NCBI GenBank assembly: GCA_900109485.1
Contig: FOAY01000004.1
Location: 124,001-188,000, forward strand
Length of the DNA: 64,000 nucleotides
DNA from: Kosakonia sacchari
GTDB taxonomy: Bacteria; Pseudomonadota; Gammaproteobacteria; Enterobacterales; Enterobacteriaceae
Reading direction: 5' to 3'
Positions 1-10,682 of this stretch are shown here, piece by piece. The position numbers and the translations under genes are program-made. The notes below the pieces were generated by a model that worked only from the letters and a program-made list of their open reading frames with translations, was not told where the DNA came from and did not search any database. The number at the start of each line of letters is the position of its first letter. Within the stretch, counting starts at the first letter, position 1.

Positions 1-1189
1 ATCATCAGTACCATCAAACCACCCAGCATCAACATGCTGTATTCATTGAAATCACGCATCAGCTCGCGGGAAACCACCAGCAGGATGGCCGCGAGAATAA
101 CCGCAAACTGCGAACCCATACCGCCCAGTACCACGATCGCCAGCACAAAGGCTGACTCGGCAAAGGTGAAGGATTCCGGGCTGACAAAACCCTGGCGGGC
201 AGCGAACAGCGTTCCGGCAAAACCGGCAAACGCGGCGCTGATGGTAAAGGCGGTCAGCTTGATGCGCGTTGGATTCAGGCCCAGCGAACGGCAGGCGATT
301 TCATCTTCACGCAGCGCTTCCCACGCGCGGCCTAGCGGCATACGCAGCAGGCGATTAATGACAAATAGCGTGACCACAACCAGCAACAGCGCAACCAGAT
401 AGAGGAAAACCACGCGGTCGTTCGGATCATAGGGCACATGGAAGAAGTTGCTGAAGGTATCCCAGCCGCCTTCACGCGCGGTACGGCTGAACTCCAGGCC
501 GAACAGCGTCGGTTTCGGGATCTGGCTGATGCCGTTCGGGCCGCCGGTAATTTCGGTGTTATTCAGCAGCAGGATACGCACGATTTCACCGAAGCCGAGC
601 GTCACAATCGCCAGATAGTCGCCGCGCAGACGCAGCACCGGGAAGCCCAGCAGGAACCCGGCAGCCGCGGAAACCAGCCCCGCCAGCGGCAGGCAAGTCC
701 AGAAACCCAGCCCGTAATAGTGGTTCAACAGCGCGAAGGTATAGGCGCCGATGGCGTAAAAACCGCCGTAGCCCAGCACCAGCAGACCGGAAAGCCCCAC
801 CACGACGTTCAGCCCAAGACCGAGGATGATATAAATCATCGTCATGGTGGCAATATCCACCGTCCCGCGCGACACCACAAACGGCCACGCCACGGCGATA
901 ACCAGCAGCGCCAGCAGGAACAGCTTCTGTTTTACCGTTGAGCCATCAATCGCTGGCAGAACGAATTTCGGACCGGAAACGCCGCGCAGGCCTTTCTGTA
1001 TCAGCGGACGCAGCAACTGGAAGAAAAAGACCACCGCAGTGCCGATAATGATCCACTGCCAGCGGATATCCGCCGCCGTGTTCACCACCAGTTTGGTGCC
1101 ATCCAGCTCAAGCTGGACACCCATAAAGACGCCAGCCAGCACGAAGAACATCGCGGCGGAAAGCAGCGCCATCGCAAAATGCATCGGTT

Positions 1190-1193
<4 letters not shown>
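1..1193 (-). CDS. livM: LivM, branched-chain amino acid ABC permease (3' end cut off)
   Basis: Inner-membrane permease of the LIV-I/LS high-affinity leucine-isoleucine-valine importer, pairing with LivH. The reading frame starts at the ATG at 1191-1193 and stays open to the window edge, giving about 397 residues of an expected 425 or so; the last 28 or so residues lie outside. The translation is a highly hydrophobic multi-spanning protein and matches E. coli LivM closely, including the long N-terminal extension and the EAA-like segment with [18 protein letters not shown]. Its start codon overlaps the livH stop in an ATGA arrangement, so the two permeases are translationally coupled. The ATPase genes livG and livF should follow to the left of the window. 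Confidence 0.95.
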
Positions 1194-2116
<923 letters not shown>

Positions 2117-2130
2117 AACTTAACCTTCTT

Positions 2131-2159
2131 AAAACTTCCCAGGCATTGCGCCCGGGAAG
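2131..2159 (-). terminator. Intercistronic hairpin between livK and livH
   Basis: Read on the minus strand, CUUCCCGGG (2159-2151) pairs with CCUGGGAAG (2143-2135) across a 7-nt loop, with one G-U pair, and is followed by UUUU (2134-2131). It sits between the livK stop and the livH start. A leaky terminator or 3'-end stabiliser that leaves more LivK than LivHM is the likely role; this is inference from position and structure. Confidence 0.5.
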
Positions 2160-2170
2160 CGGGATGACAG

Positions 2171-3280
2171 TTATTTCGCCACAGAGGACGAACCATCGGC
2201 GTGCCATTGGAAGACGCCAAACTCAAATCCTTTCAGATCGCCTTTTTCATCCCAGTTCAGCGGCCCAATCACGGTTTTAGCCCCGTTGGCTTTTAAATCT
2301 TTGATAAGCGTCAGCGGATCGTCGCTGCCGGTACGCTCCAGCGCGGTCGCCAGCGATTGCACGGCGGCATAAGTGATCCACACATACGGCCCGCTCGCAT
2401 CTTTCTTCTGCGCTTTCAGGGCATCAACGATGCTCTGGTTCGCCGGATCCTGGTCATAGCGCTTCGGCATGGTCACCAGCATGCCTTCCGCCGCATTGCC
2501 CGCGATGTTAGACAAAGACGCGTTACCCACGCCTTCCGGCCCCATAAACTGGGTTTTCAGCCCGCTGGCACGCGCCTGGCGCAGCATTTGTCCCATCTCC
2601 GGGTAATAACCACCGTAGTAGACAAAATCGATATTTTCTTTTTGCAGACGGGCGATAAGCGCGGAGAAATCTTTCTCTCCGGCGGTGATGCCATCAAAGA
2701 AGACAATGTTTGCGCCACCGGCTTTCAGCCCTTCCTGCACGGAACGCGCAAGGCCTTCACCGTACTGCTGCTTATCGTGAAGGATGGCGATACGCTGCGG
2801 TTTAACCGAATTCAGAATGTATTTCGCGGCGGTCGGCCCCTGCGAAGAGTCCAGCCCGGCGGTGCGCATAATGTGCTGATAGCCGCGCTGAGTCAGTTCC
2901 GGATTCGTCGCACCTGGCGTGATCATCAGAATACCTTCGTCTTCGTAGATATCGGATGCAGGCTGCGTGGAGGAGGAGCAGAGATGGCCAATCACATATT
3001 TCACACCGTCGTTCACGATTTTGTTCGCAACGGCAACGGCTTGTTTCGGGTCACAGGCGTCGTCATACTCAACAGCAACCAGTTTGTCGCCCTTGATTCC
3101 GCCTTTGGCGTTGATATCGTGGATAGCCTGGCGCGCGCCGTTAAATTCCATGTCGCCCCACTGAGCAACAGGACCGGACATCGCCCCGACAACCGCCACT
3201 TTAATATCCTTCGCCACGGCCGCGTGAGACATCGCAAGTGCAACCATTCCCGCGATTAATGTCTTCGCGTTCCTTTTCAT
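2171..3280 (-). CDS. livK: LivK, leucine-specific periplasmic binding protein
   Basis: Periplasmic receptor delivering leucine (and probably other branched-chain amino acids) to LivHMGF. 369 residues: signal peptide 1-23 (MKRNAK, hydrophobic core, cleavage after AVA before KDIKV) then a type I periplasmic binding protein fold (Peripla_BP family). The disulfide pair seen in LivJ/LivK is present (DACDPK and GHLCSSS), as is the ligand loop with SSSTQPASD. It is the first gene of livKHMGF in this window and is paralogous to livJ at 4234-5337, with long stretches nearly identical. The leucine-specific assignment rests on operon position, since the two paralogues are very similar. Confidence 0.95.
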   Translation of the reverse strand: MKRNAKTLIAGMVALAMSHAAVAKDIKVAVVGAMSGPVAQWGDMEFNGARQAIHDINAKGGIKGDKLVAVEYDDACDPKQAVAVANKIVNDGVKYVIGHLCSSSTQPASDIYEDEGILMITPGATNPELTQRGYQHIMRTAGLDSSQGPTAAKYILNSVKPQRIAILHDKQQYGEGLARSVQEGLKAGGANIVFFDGITAGEKDFSALIARLQKENIDFVYYGGYYPEMGQMLRQARASGLKTQFMGPEGVGNASLSNIAGNAAEGMLVTMPKRYDQDPANQSIVDALKAQKKDASGPYVWITYAAVQSLATALERTGSDDPLTLIKDLKANGAKTVIGPLNWDEKGDLKGFEFGVFQWHADGSSSVAK

Positions 3281-3707
3281 TGTTGTAAATCCCCATTCGT
3301 GATGTCGTGTAATAATTTTGTTTTTTTATGGTTAAAAAGCATTCTGTACTTTTAATGCACAACGCTATTTTTACCAGCGCCTTTAATGGTTTAGCGCAGT
3401 TTTTTGGCAAAAACCAGACTAAATCCTCTATTTTTCAGGCGATTAAGCACAGATAATATTCTGTATTTAATCGGAGATAAACAAAAAAAGTCCCATTACC
3501 AGCATAAAATAATGGTACATAAAGCGGAATAAATCACTACCAATCAGGTTAAAATGCTGCCTGTTTTTCGATCCCTAATGTTTCACACTGGCTGAGCGTC
3601 TGCGGCAAAACTATTCACCTGCCGAATGAAAAATAAAAAACTCCCCCTCCCCGGCCGATGAAATTGATTACACTCACACTATCTTTTGCGTTTTGGACAA
3701 GCTGTAC
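3281..3707. promoter_or_regulatory. AT-rich intergenic region between livK and panM
   Basis: A 427-bp gap between the divergent genes livK (minus) and panM (plus). It is much richer in A and T than its surroundings and must hold the livK promoter and leader and the panM promoter. The only discrete element I can point to is the minus-strand hairpin and U-run at 3483-3515, annotated separately. In E. coli livK and livJ are repressed by Lrp with leucine; no Lrp site could be assigned by eye here. Confidence 0.5.
3483..3515 (-). terminator. Terminator-like hairpin in the livK leader
   Basis: On the minus strand CCATTA (3515-3510) and TAATGG (3498-3493) form a 6-bp stem around an 11-nt loop; after three bases a run of seven U residues follows (3489-3483). 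It points toward livK and lies about 200 bp upstream of its start. It could be an attenuator in a long livK leader or could block read-through from upstream. The stem is weak, so the call is tentative. Confidence 0.35.
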
Positions 3708-4091
3708 ATGAAATTGACTATCATCCGACTGGTAACGTTTACCGAGCAGGATCATATTGATTTAGAGAAAGTCTGGCCGGAATACTCCTCCGCGTCCCTT
3801 GAAGTGGATGACGATCACCGCATTTATGCGGCCCGCTTTAACGATCGCCTGCTGGCCGCCGTGCGCGTAACCCTGCGCGGCACCGAAGGCGCGCTGGATT
3901 CACTGCGCGTGCGCGATATCACCCGCCGTCGCGGCGTCGGGCAGTACCTTGTTGAAGAAGTGATTCGTGATAACCCCAGCATCACCAGTTGGTGGATTGC
4001 CGATATTGGTGTCGAAGATCGCAGTGTGATGGCGGCATTCGCTCAGACGCTGGGCTTTACCGCGCAGGAAAATGGCTGGGAAAAACGATAA
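3708..4091 (+). CDS. panM: PanM (PanZ), GNAT-fold activator/regulator of PanD
   Basis: 127 residues, the E. coli length, from the ATG of MKLTIIRL; an upstream in-frame ATG at 3693 would add five residues absent from the family. Known family role: it binds acetyl-CoA and aspartate decarboxylase zymogen PanD, promotes PanD self-cleavage to the pyruvoyl form, and makes its activity respond to CoA. The GNAT acetyl-CoA loop is visible as RRRGVGQYL, preceded by the conserved TEGALDSLRVRD. It is transcribed alone between two oppositely oriented liv genes, as in E. coli. Confidence 0.93.
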   Translation: MKLTIIRLVTFTEQDHIDLEKVWPEYSSASLEVDDDHRIYAARFNDRLLAAVRVTLRGTEGALDSLRVRDITRRRGVGQYLVEEVIRDNPSITSWWIADIGVEDRSVMAAFAQTLGFTAQENGWEKR

Positions 4092-4108
4092 CCTACCGCT
4101 GTAGACTT

Positions 4109-4225
4109 GCCTGATGGCGCTACGCTTATCAGGCCTACATTCAAAAAAAGCCGGGGCATTACCCCGGCCTGCAAAACCATTGGCCAAGTAAGTAGGCCGG
4201 GTAAGGCGAAGCCGCCACCCGGCAT
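4109..4225. repeat. REP/BIME-like pair between panM and livJ
   Basis: Two imperfect palindromes resemble enterobacterial REP units. The first (4109-4139) has GCCTGATGGCGCTACGC then TTATCAGGCCTACA. The second (4192-4225), in opposite orientation, has GTAGGCCGGGTAAGGCG then GCCGCCACCCGGCA. They flank the livJ terminator in the converging 3' ends of panM and livJ, the usual position for a bacterial interspersed mosaic element. Typical roles are 3'-end mRNA protection and gyrase or IHF binding. Confidence 0.7.
4143..4168 (-). terminator. Rho-independent terminator of livJ
   Basis: On the minus strand GCCGGGG (4168-4162), loop TAATG, CCCCGGC (4156-4150), then seven T (4149-4143). It is a strong 7-bp GC stem with a clean U-run 65 nt beyond the livJ stop codon. 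Confidence 0.9.
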
Positions 4226-4233
4226 AACATCAC

Positions 4234-5337
4234 TTACTTAGCGTCAGTCGCCGTACCGTTCGCGTGCCAGGTAAATACACCAAACTCAAAGCCCTTCAGA
4301 TCGCCCTTCTGATCCCATGACAGCGGCCCCATCACGGTATCAACCGTGTGCCCTTTCAGGTAAGTGGCAATCGCGTCTGGTTCCGCAGTCTGGTTCAGAC
4401 CTGCTGCCAGCGACTGCACGGCTGCGTAGGTGGTCCACACGAATGCGCCGCTCGGATCCTGTTTCTTCGCTTTGATAGCATCAACAATCGGTTTGTTCGC
4501 CGGAATCTGATCGTAGTTCTTCGGCTTCGTCACCAGCATACCTTCCGCTGAATCGCCCGCGATGTTAGACAGGGAGACGTTCGCTACACCTTCCGGCCCC
4601 ATAAACTGGGTTTTCAGGCCAGCCGCGCGTGACTGACGCAGGATCTGCCCCATTTCCGGGTGATAACCGCCGTAGTAAACGAAATCGATGTTCTCTTTCT
4701 TCAGACGCGCCACCAGCGTGGAGAAATCTTTCTCACCGGCGGTGATACCGTCAAAGAACACCACGTTGGCGCCGCCTTTTTTCAGGCCGTCCTGCACCGC
4801 ACGCGCCAGACCTTCACCGTACTGCTGTTTGTCGTGGATGACCGCGATGCGCTGCGGTTTCACTTTATCCAGAATGTATTTCGCGGCGGTCGGGCCCTGA
4901 TCGGAATCCAGGCCAGTCGTGCGCAGCGTCAGTTTGTAACCGCGCGCGGTCAGCTCAGGCGCTGTCGCCGCAGGCGTGATCATCAGAATGCCTTCGTCTT
5001 CATAGATATCAGACGCAGGCTGAGTAGAAGAGGAGCACAGGTGACCGATAACATATTTGATGCCGTCGTTGACCACTTTGTTGGCAACTGCAACCGCTTG
5101 TTTCGGGTCACACGCATCGTCATATTTTACCGCTACCAGTTTGTCGCCTTTGATGCCGCCCTTCGCGTTGATGTCTGCGATAGCCTGCTCAGCGCCGGTA
5201 AATTCCTGGTCGCCATACTGCGCAACCGGACCGGACATCGCACCGACAACGGCAACTTTAATATCTTTGGCGAATGCCACATTGCTCATTGCTAACGCAA
5301 TACATCCTGCCAGTAACGCTTTGCCCTTCATTTTCAT
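4234..5337 (-). CDS. livJ: LivJ, Leu/Ile/Val periplasmic binding protein
   Basis: Periplasmic receptor for leucine, isoleucine and valine that feeds the LivHMGF permease. 367 residues, exactly the E. coli length, when started at MKMKGKALL; the open frame extends 51 codons upstream, but that stretch has no signal-peptide character. Signal peptide residues 1-23 end in AFA before KDIKV. Cysteines of the family disulfide and the SSSTQPASD ligand loop are present. It is a separate transcription unit from livKHM, ended by the strong hairpin at 4143-4168. Confidence 0.95.
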   Translation of the reverse strand: MKMKGKALLAGCIALAMSNVAFAKDIKVAVVGAMSGPVAQYGDQEFTGAEQAIADINAKGGIKGDKLVAVKYDDACDPKQAVAVANKVVNDGIKYVIGHLCSSSTQPASDIYEDEGILMITPAATAPELTARGYKLTLRTTGLDSDQGPTAAKYILDKVKPQRIAVIHDKQQYGEGLARAVQDGLKKGGANVVFFDGITAGEKDFSTLVARLKKENIDFVYYGGYHPEMGQILRQSRAAGLKTQFMGPEGVANVSLSNIAGDSAEGMLVTKPKNYDQIPANKPIVDAIKAKKQDPSGAFVWTTYAAVQSLAAGLNQTAEPDAIATYLKGHTVDTVMGPLSWDQKGDLKGFEFGVFTWHANGTATDAK

Positions 5338-5548
5338 CCTGAGTTTCCCCATTGTTATGGTTATTGCATTTGTTGTGATGTTGTTGTGTGGCACATTATT
5401 TTGCTTACCATCATAAGCAAAGAATATGATAGTAGTTATTAGCCATTCTGCCGGTGCCTTAGCAGCATACTCTGCTAAAACATACCCCATTTTTCAGAAT
5501 ATGGAATAACAATTTTGAAGGTTATGCGACAGAGTGATGACACGCTGT

Positions 5549-5571
5549 AAAAAAGCCGCCCATAAGGCGGC
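5549..5571 (-). terminator. Terminator of the 4-aminobutyrate transaminase gene
   Basis: On the minus strand GCCGCC (5571-5566), loop TTATG, GGCGGC (5560-5555), followed by six T (5554-5549). It starts 7 nt beyond the stop codon of the transaminase gene and insulates it from livJ downstream. Confidence 0.9.
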
Positions 5572-5578
5572 TGAATAA

Positions 5579-6844
5579 TTAGCGGGTCAGCGACTGGTGG
5601 ATAATATCCAGCGCTTTGCGGAACTGAACTTCCGGAATGGTGAGCGGATAGAGGAAGCGGATGACGTTGCCATAGACGCCGCAGCTCAGCAGCAGCACAC
5701 CTGCCGCCAGCGCCTTGTCCTGTACCTGTTTGGTAAATTCAGGCGATGGCGCGCCAGTACTGGGATCGTTAAATTCCACTGCCACCATCGAGCCCTGTGC
5801 GCGGATATCCGCAATGTACGGGCACTGCGCTTTTGCCTGCGTCAGCACTTCCACCAGATGTTTGCCCAGATGGTTAGCGCGTTCACAGAGGTTTTCTTCG
5901 TCGATCACGTCCAGCACCGCGTGTGCCGCAGCCACCGCCAGCGGGTTACCGGCGTAAGTGCCGCCCAGCCCGCCAGGCGCAGGCGCATCCATCACCTCTG
6001 CGCGACCGGCCACCGCCGACAGCGGCAACCCGCCCGCCAGGCTTTTCGCCATGGTGATCAGATCCGGTTTAACAGCGTAATACTCGGTCGCGAACAGTTT
6101 TCCGGTACGGGCAAAGCCGCTCTGCACTTCATCAACAATCAGCAGAATGCCGTGGTTGTCGCACAGTTTGCGCAGCGCGTTCATAAAATCCGCTGGCGCG
6201 ACGTTAAAGCCGCCTTCGCCCTGGACCGGCTCCAGCAGGATGGCCGCAACCTGATCCGGCGCGATATCCGCTTTAAAGATGCGTTCGAGACTTTTCAGCG
6301 CATCTTCGGTGCTGACGCCGTGCAGTGCATTCGGATACTGCGCGTGGTAAATCGAGCCGGGGAACGGACCAAACCCGATTTTGTACGGTGCGACTTTTCC
6401 GGTCAGCGCCATGGTCATAAACGTACGACCATGAAAACCGCCGCCGAAGGTGATCACGCCAGGACGTTTGGTGTAAGCGCGGGCAATTTTCACCGCGTTC
6501 TCCACCGCTTCCGCGCCGGTTGAGAAAAACGCTGTTTTCGCCGGGCCATCAACGGGCACGCGGTCATTAATACGTTCCGCCAGCGAAACATAGCTTTCGT
6601 AAGGAACGATTTGGTAAGCGGTGTGCGTAAATGCCTGCAACTGCTTTTCCACCGCAGCCATGACTTTCGGGTGACGATGCCCGGTGTTGAGCACCGCGAT
6701 CCCGGCGGCAAAGTCGATGACCTCGTTGCCTTCGACATCCCACAATGTGGCATTTTCTGCTTTTTCCGCATAAAACCCGCACATCACTCCAATACCGCGC
6801 GGCGTCGCCTGTAAACGGCGCTGATGTAGTTCGTTATTCTTCAC
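5579..6844 (-). CDS. gabT: 4-aminobutyrate transaminase (PuuE/GabT type)
   Basis: Class III PLP-dependent aminotransferase, 421 residues, transferring the amino group of 4-aminobutyrate to 2-oxoglutarate to give succinate semialdehyde and glutamate. Visible motifs: FSTGAEAVENAVKIAR (phosphate-binding region), FHGRT, IVDEVQSGFARTGKLF (cofactor Asp), and MAKSLAGGLPL with the Schiff-base lysine. The N-terminus and overall sequence are closer to E. coli PuuE (putrescine/GABA pathway, also 421 residues) than to GabT, so the gene symbol is a functional label. It is divergent from a MocR-type regulator, the standard arrangement for GabR-like control. E. coli has no gene at this position between livJ and rpoH. 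Confidence 0.88.
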   Translation of the reverse strand: MKNNELHQRRLQATPRGIGVMCGFYAEKAENATLWDVEGNEVIDFAAGIAVLNTGHRHPKVMAAVEKQLQAFTHTAYQIVPYESYVSLAERINDRVPVDGPAKTAFFSTGAEAVENAVKIARAYTKRPGVITFGGGFHGRTFMTMALTGKVAPYKIGFGPFPGSIYHAQYPNALHGVSTEDALKSLERIFKADIAPDQVAAILLEPVQGEGGFNVAPADFMNALRKLCDNHGILLIVDEVQSGFARTGKLFATEYYAVKPDLITMAKSLAGGLPLSAVAGRAEVMDAPAPGGLGGTYAGNPLAVAAAHAVLDVIDEENLCERANHLGKHLVEVLTQAKAQCPYIADIRAQGSMVAVEFNDPSTGAPSPEFTKQVQDKALAAGVLLLSCGVYGNVIRFLYPLTIPEVQFRKALDIIHQSLTR

Positions 6845-6947
6845 CTGATTACCCTCGTCTGTGTTCGTTGTTGCTGCGTCTATTGTGAAAACATGACATA
6901 AGTGGTTCTATAAGCGAGTACCAGTTTTGAATAATTGAGGGATCCAA

Positions 6948-8441
6948 TTGCGCTCACTCGTCTCTGACTTGCTGCAGCTGCGTCTGGACGAGCAGCACGA
7001 AGGCAAGCTGCATAAGAAATTATATAACGCGATTCGCCTGTCGATACTCGACGGTAGCCTGCCGACACAAAGCCGCCTGCCGCCAAGCCGCGATTTAGCC
7101 GCGCAACTGAATCTGTCGCGCAATACGGTGCTGACGGTGTATGAGCAGCTACTGGCCGAAGGCTATGTCGTTTCCCGTACCGGCAGCGGCACCTTTGTGG
7201 CTGGCACCGTCCCGGACAGCCTGCTTTCCGCGCCCCTGACAGCGAGTGAAAAACTCAGCGCCAGCCTGCCTTCACAGCTTTCTGCCCGCGGTCAGCATCT
7301 GCTAAGCCACAGCAATGCCAGCGCGCGCCAGTGGGGCGCGTTTCTGCCTGGCGTCCCGGATATCAACGCTTTCCCGCATGCGCTGTTGCGAAAAATACAG
7401 TCTCGCGTAAGTCGAAAACCGCAGGCAATACAGCTTTCTTATAGCAACGCGGGCGGCAGCAGCGCGCTGCAACAGGCGCTGGTGGAGTATTTGCGGGTCA
7501 CGCGCTCGGTGCGTTGTAGCGCGGAGCAGATCCTGATTACGGAAGGCATTCATCAGGCCATCGATCTGGTATCGCGCATGCTGTGTAATCCGGGTGATCT
7601 GGCGTGGATTGAGGAGCCCGCCTACTGGGGAATTCGTAATGTACTGGCGGTAAATGGCGTTAACTTGCAAGCCATAGAAGTTGACAGATCCGGGATGAAT
7701 CCGCCGGAACCGGGCGATGCGCCGCCGAAACTGATTTTCGTCACGCCCTCACACCAGTATCCGCTGGGCTGTGTAATGAGTCTGGAGCGCCGTCAGCGGC
7801 TATTAGCGCTGGCGCGGCAAACCGGGAGCTGGATTATTGAAGATGATTACGACAGCGAATTCCGTTTCTCGGGCCAGCCTATTCCCGCCTTGCAGGGGCT
7901 GGTGGACGATGCGCCGGTGATTTACACCGGTACGTTCAGCAAAACGCTCTACCCAGGATTGCGACTCGGTTATCTGGTGTTGCCGCGCCCGTTGATGCAG
8001 GCGCTTAAAACCGCGCATGCCGAGCTCTACCGCGGCGGGCGTTTGCTGGATCAGGAAGCGCTGGCGCAGTTTATTCGCGAGGGGCATTACACGGCGCATA
8101 TTCGCCGGATGCGATTGCTGTACGCCCGGCGCCGCGCGCGGCTGGCGCAACTTATCACCGACTATCTTGGCAAAGAGGCGCTTAGCGAGTTTAACGACAA
8201 TGCCGGGCTGCATCTGGTGCTGTCGTTGCCCGCGTCCTGCGATGATGTGGCGCTGGCGCAAACGGCTAACGCGCGTGGCATTCTGGTGCGGCCACTTTCG
8301 CGTTATTACAGTAACGACACGCCAGCGCGCGGCCTGTTGATGGGATTTGCGGCGATGGAGGAAGAAGAGATGGAGCCGGTGTTTGCCGGGCTTGCAGAAC
8401 TGATACGCGAAGCGCCGGGAAGCAAAAACGCCGCGCGTTAA
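6948..8441 (+). CDS. MocR/GabR-type regulator (GntR HTH fused to aminotransferase-like domain)
   Basis: 497 residues. Residues about 12-80 form a GntR winged helix-turn-helix (IRLSILDGSLPTQSRLPPSR, then LNLSRNTVLTVYEQLLAEGY). Residues about 120-490 form a fold-type I aminotransferase-like domain with the PLP lysine in TGTFSKTLYPGLRLGY. The start is a TTG at 6948, preceded at good spacing by a GAGG-type ribosome binding site (6937-6940); no ATG or GTG near that site gives the full DNA-binding domain. The protein is divergent from the 4-aminobutyrate transaminase gene, so the likely function is a PLP-dependent switch on that gene, as in GabR/PdxR systems. The inducer is unknown. Confidence 0.9.
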   Translation: MRSLVSDLLQLRLDEQHEGKLHKKLYNAIRLSILDGSLPTQSRLPPSRDLAAQLNLSRNTVLTVYEQLLAEGYVVSRTGSGTFVAGTVPDSLLSAPLTASEKLSASLPSQLSARGQHLLSHSNASARQWGAFLPGVPDINAFPHALLRKIQSRVSRKPQAIQLSYSNAGGSSALQQALVEYLRVTRSVRCSAEQILITEGIHQAIDLVSRMLCNPGDLAWIEEPAYWGIRNVLAVNGVNLQAIEVDRSGMNPPEPGDAPPKLIFVTPSHQYPLGCVMSLERRQRLLALARQTGSWIIEDDYDSEFRFSGQPIPALQGLVDDAPVIYTGTFSKTLYPGLRLGYLVLPRPLMQALKTAHAELYRGGRLLDQEALAQFIREGHYTAHIRRMRLLYARRRARLAQLITDYLGKEALSEFNDNAGLHLVLSLPASCDDVALAQTANARGILVRPLSRYYSNDTPARGLLMGFAAMEEEEMEPVFAGLAELIREAPGSKNAAR

Positions 8442-8479
8442 AAAACAAAAAGCCGGGCGAGGCTTGCGCCGACCCGGCT
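8441..8479 (-). terminator. Terminator of rpoH
   Basis: On the minus strand AGCCGGG (8479-8473) pairs with CCCGGCT (8457-8451) across a GC-rich loop, then a T-rich tract with one interruption (8450-8441). It lies 16 nt past the rpoH stop. The plus-strand regulator gene ends at the same place, so the hairpin may serve both, but the U-run favours rpoH. Confidence 0.8.
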
Positions 8480-8495
8480 TGTTCACTGCATACGC

Positions 8496-9353
8496 TTACG
8501 CTTCGATAGCGGCGCGCAGTTTTTTCATCGCGTTCTTTTCCAGCTGTCGTACGCGTTCGGCGGAAACGCCGTAACGGTCAGCCAGCTCCTGCAGCGTGGA
8601 CTTGTTCTCTTCGTCCAGCCAGCGAGCGCGGATGATCTGCTGGCTGCGTTCGTCCAGCCCTTTCATTGCATCGGTCAGCTTGTTAGCGGCCTGCTCTTCC
8701 CAGTTGTCGTCTTCAATGCCATCGGCAAAGTTCGACGATTTATCCTGCAAATAGAGCACCGGAGCCATCGGCTGGCTGTCATGAGCATCATCGTCCGGGG
8801 ACATATCAAACGTCATGTCCTGCGCAGCCATACGCGATTCCATTTCACGCACGTCTTTGCTGGTCACACCCAGTTCACGGGCCACCATTTCGACTTCGTC
8901 CTGGTTAAACCAGCCCAGACGCTGTTTCGCTTTACGCAGATTAAAGAACAGCTTGCGCTGTGCTTTGGTGGTTGCCACTTTCACGATACGCCAGTTGCGC
9001 AGCACATACTCGTGGATCTCAGCTTTGATCCAGTGCACGGCGAAGGAAACCAGTCGCACACCCACTTCCGGGTTGAAGCGACGCACAGCTTTCATCAGGC
9101 CGATATTACCTTCCTGGATAAGATCCGCCTGCGGCAGACCATAGCCCGAGTAATTACGAGCAATATGAACAACAAAGCGCAGGTGAGACAGAATCAGCTT
9201 TTTCGCTGCTTCCAGATCGCCCTGGTAATGCAGCTTTTCAGCCAGCGCCCGCTCTTCATCAGCCGTCAACATCGGCCATGCGTTAGCGGCCCGGACGTAA
9301 GATTCCAGGTTACCAACAGGGGCTAAAGCTAAAGTTTGCATTTCTTTGGTCAT
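8496..9353 (-). CDS. rpoH: RpoH, heat-shock sigma factor sigma-32
   Basis: 285 residues (E. coli 284) starting [18 protein letters not shown]. Sigma-70 family regions are visible: region 2 with [21 protein letters not shown], the RpoH box QRKLFFNLR near residue 130 that marks sigma-32 and mediates FtsH/DnaK control, and region 4 with [20 protein letters not shown]. It directs RNA polymerase to heat-shock promoters. It is monocistronic in this window, 270 bp downstream of ftsX, with its own terminator. In E. coli its translation is limited by 5' mRNA structure at low temperature; that structure was not folded here. Confidence 0.98.
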   Translation of the reverse strand: MTKEMQTLALAPVGNLESYVRAANAWPMLTADEERALAEKLHYQGDLEAAKKLILSHLRFVVHIARNYSGYGLPQADLIQEGNIGLMKAVRRFNPEVGVRLVSFAVHWIKAEIHEYVLRNWRIVKVATTKAQRKLFFNLRKAKQRLGWFNQDEVEMVARELGVTSKDVREMESRMAAQDMTFDMSPDDDAHDSQPMAPVLYLQDKSSNFADGIEDDNWEEQAANKLTDAMKGLDERSQQIIRARWLDEENKSTLQELADRYGVSAERVRQLEKNAMKKLRAAIEA

Positions 9354-9623
9354 TCAAATCCTCTCAATTTACTTTCCACTGGCGGCGGTCTGTCCCCATC
9401 AGGCAACAAACATGCCAGTACTTATGAGCAACGAGATTAGCATTCACATTTTTATCAGACAGTGATTTTATCCACAAGTTCCATGTCGCCTTGTGAATAA
9501 ATTACGCACAAATTGTGACATCTGGATGAAAAAGCCGGTGCAAGGAAAACATCAGAAAGGGGCGATACGCTTTCCCTGCTACGGGAATACTTCATTGCAG
9601 GGAAAGAGTATACCAGAGTTTTT
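9354..9623 (-). promoter_or_regulatory. rpoH promoter and leader region
   Basis: 270 bp between ftsX and rpoH. In E. coli this interval carries several rpoH promoters (sigma-70, sigma-E and sigma-54 types) plus CRP and CytR sites. By position this should be the same regulatory region. The segment contains CTGCTACGGGAATACTTCATTGCAGGG, with CTGCAATG on the minus strand near 9600, but I could not assign individual promoters with confidence. Confidence 0.5.
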
Positions 9624-10682
9624 TTAATCGGGAGTAAAGTGACGTAAATGTTGCACCGTCGCCAGCCAGGCGGCTATCCAGCCGATCATCGAACAGACCA
9701 GCAGCAGCAATAAGCACTCGTCAAAAGACAAGCCGCTTAGCTCGAACTGCGTGCCGAACACTTTCGCCACTTCGGTAACCGCCGAGGAGAGCCGCATCAC
9801 CAGAATCTCCGACAGGATCAGCGATAAAAACGCGCCGGAGAAGCCGAGCAGCGCCCCGCCATACAGGAACGGGCGCAGGATAAAACCGTCCGTTGCGCCG
9901 ATCAATTTCTGCACGTTGATGGAGTCGCGGCGGGCAAAAATACTCAGCCGCACGCTGTTGCCGATAACCAGGAAGACGGCCGCTACCATCAGTACGCCGA
10001 TCATCGCCGACACGCGCCCGACCAGCCCGGTCAGCGACGCCAGGCGCGCAAACCAGCTATCGTCCATACGCACTTCATCAATGCCCTGGATATGAGAGAT
10101 GCGATCGCGCAGCGTATTCAGCGAATCCGTGCTCTGAAAATCCAGTTTAGGAACCACTACCGCCACGGCGGGCAGCGGGTTCTCTTCCAGCATATCCAGC
10201 GCACCGCCAAACCCGGACCAGTTGCGGAACTCTCCAAGCGCATCTTCGCGAGAAAGGTAGTTCACCTTCTCCACGCCCTGTTCGGACTGGAGCTGGGCCA
10301 CTACCTGCTGTGCGGCGTTATCATCCAGCGCTTTGTCGAAATAGACGGTGATCTGCGGCGACGGATAGTACTGCGACGCCGCCTGGTTGACGTTTTTGTA
10401 GACCATATAGCAAACGCTCGGCAGCGTCAGCGAGATGGCAATCACCATCACCGTCAGGAACGTCGCCAGCGGTTTGCTTTTCAGATCCTGTAACGCGCCG
10501 TGCCAGGCATAGCGAACCTGCTCGTTAAACACATTGGTTTTACGTGATGGCGGTTTGTTTGCCGCTTTACTACGACGTGGAGCATTGCGATTACCGTCAC
10601 CGGAGCCGGCGGCGGATTTACGGAAACGGTCAAGCCGGCTGCCAAACTGCCGGATATGATTTAATGCGTCGCGCTTATTCAC
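9624..10682 (-). CDS. ftsX: FtsX, cell-division ABC transporter-like permease
   Basis: 352 residues, as in E. coli, started at a GTG (10680-10682) that overlaps the end of ftsE by 8 bp; the alternative ATG further upstream adds nine residues not in the family. FtsX has a cytoplasmic basic N-terminus, four transmembrane helices (about residues 70-95, 225-250, 270-300 and 320-345) and a periplasmic loop between the first two. With FtsE it forms a mechanotransmission complex at the septum that controls murein hydrolysis through EnvC and the amidases. It is the last gene of the ftsY-ftsE-ftsX operon. Confidence 0.97.
   Translation of the reverse strand: MNKRDALNHIRQFGSRLDRFRKSAAGSGDGNRNAPRRSKAANKPPSRKTNVFNEQVRYAWHGALQDLKSKPLATFLTVMVIAISLTLPSVCYMVYKNVNQAASQYYPSPQITVYFDKALDDNAAQQVVAQLQSEQGVEKVNYLSREDALGEFRNWSGFGGALDMLEENPLPAVAVVVPKLDFQSTDSLNTLRDRISHIQGIDEVRMDDSWFARLASLTGLVGRVSAMIGVLMVAAVFLVIGNSVRLSIFARRDSINVQKLIGATDGFILRPFLYGGALLGFSGAFLSLILSEILVMRLSSAVTEVAKVFGTQFELSGLSFDECLLLLLVCSMIGWIAAWLATVQHLRHFTPD

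Noticed and set aside
5338-5490. 51-codon N-terminal extension of LivJ
   Set aside because: The downstream ATG gives the exact family length and a proper signal peptide; the extension is untranslated leader.
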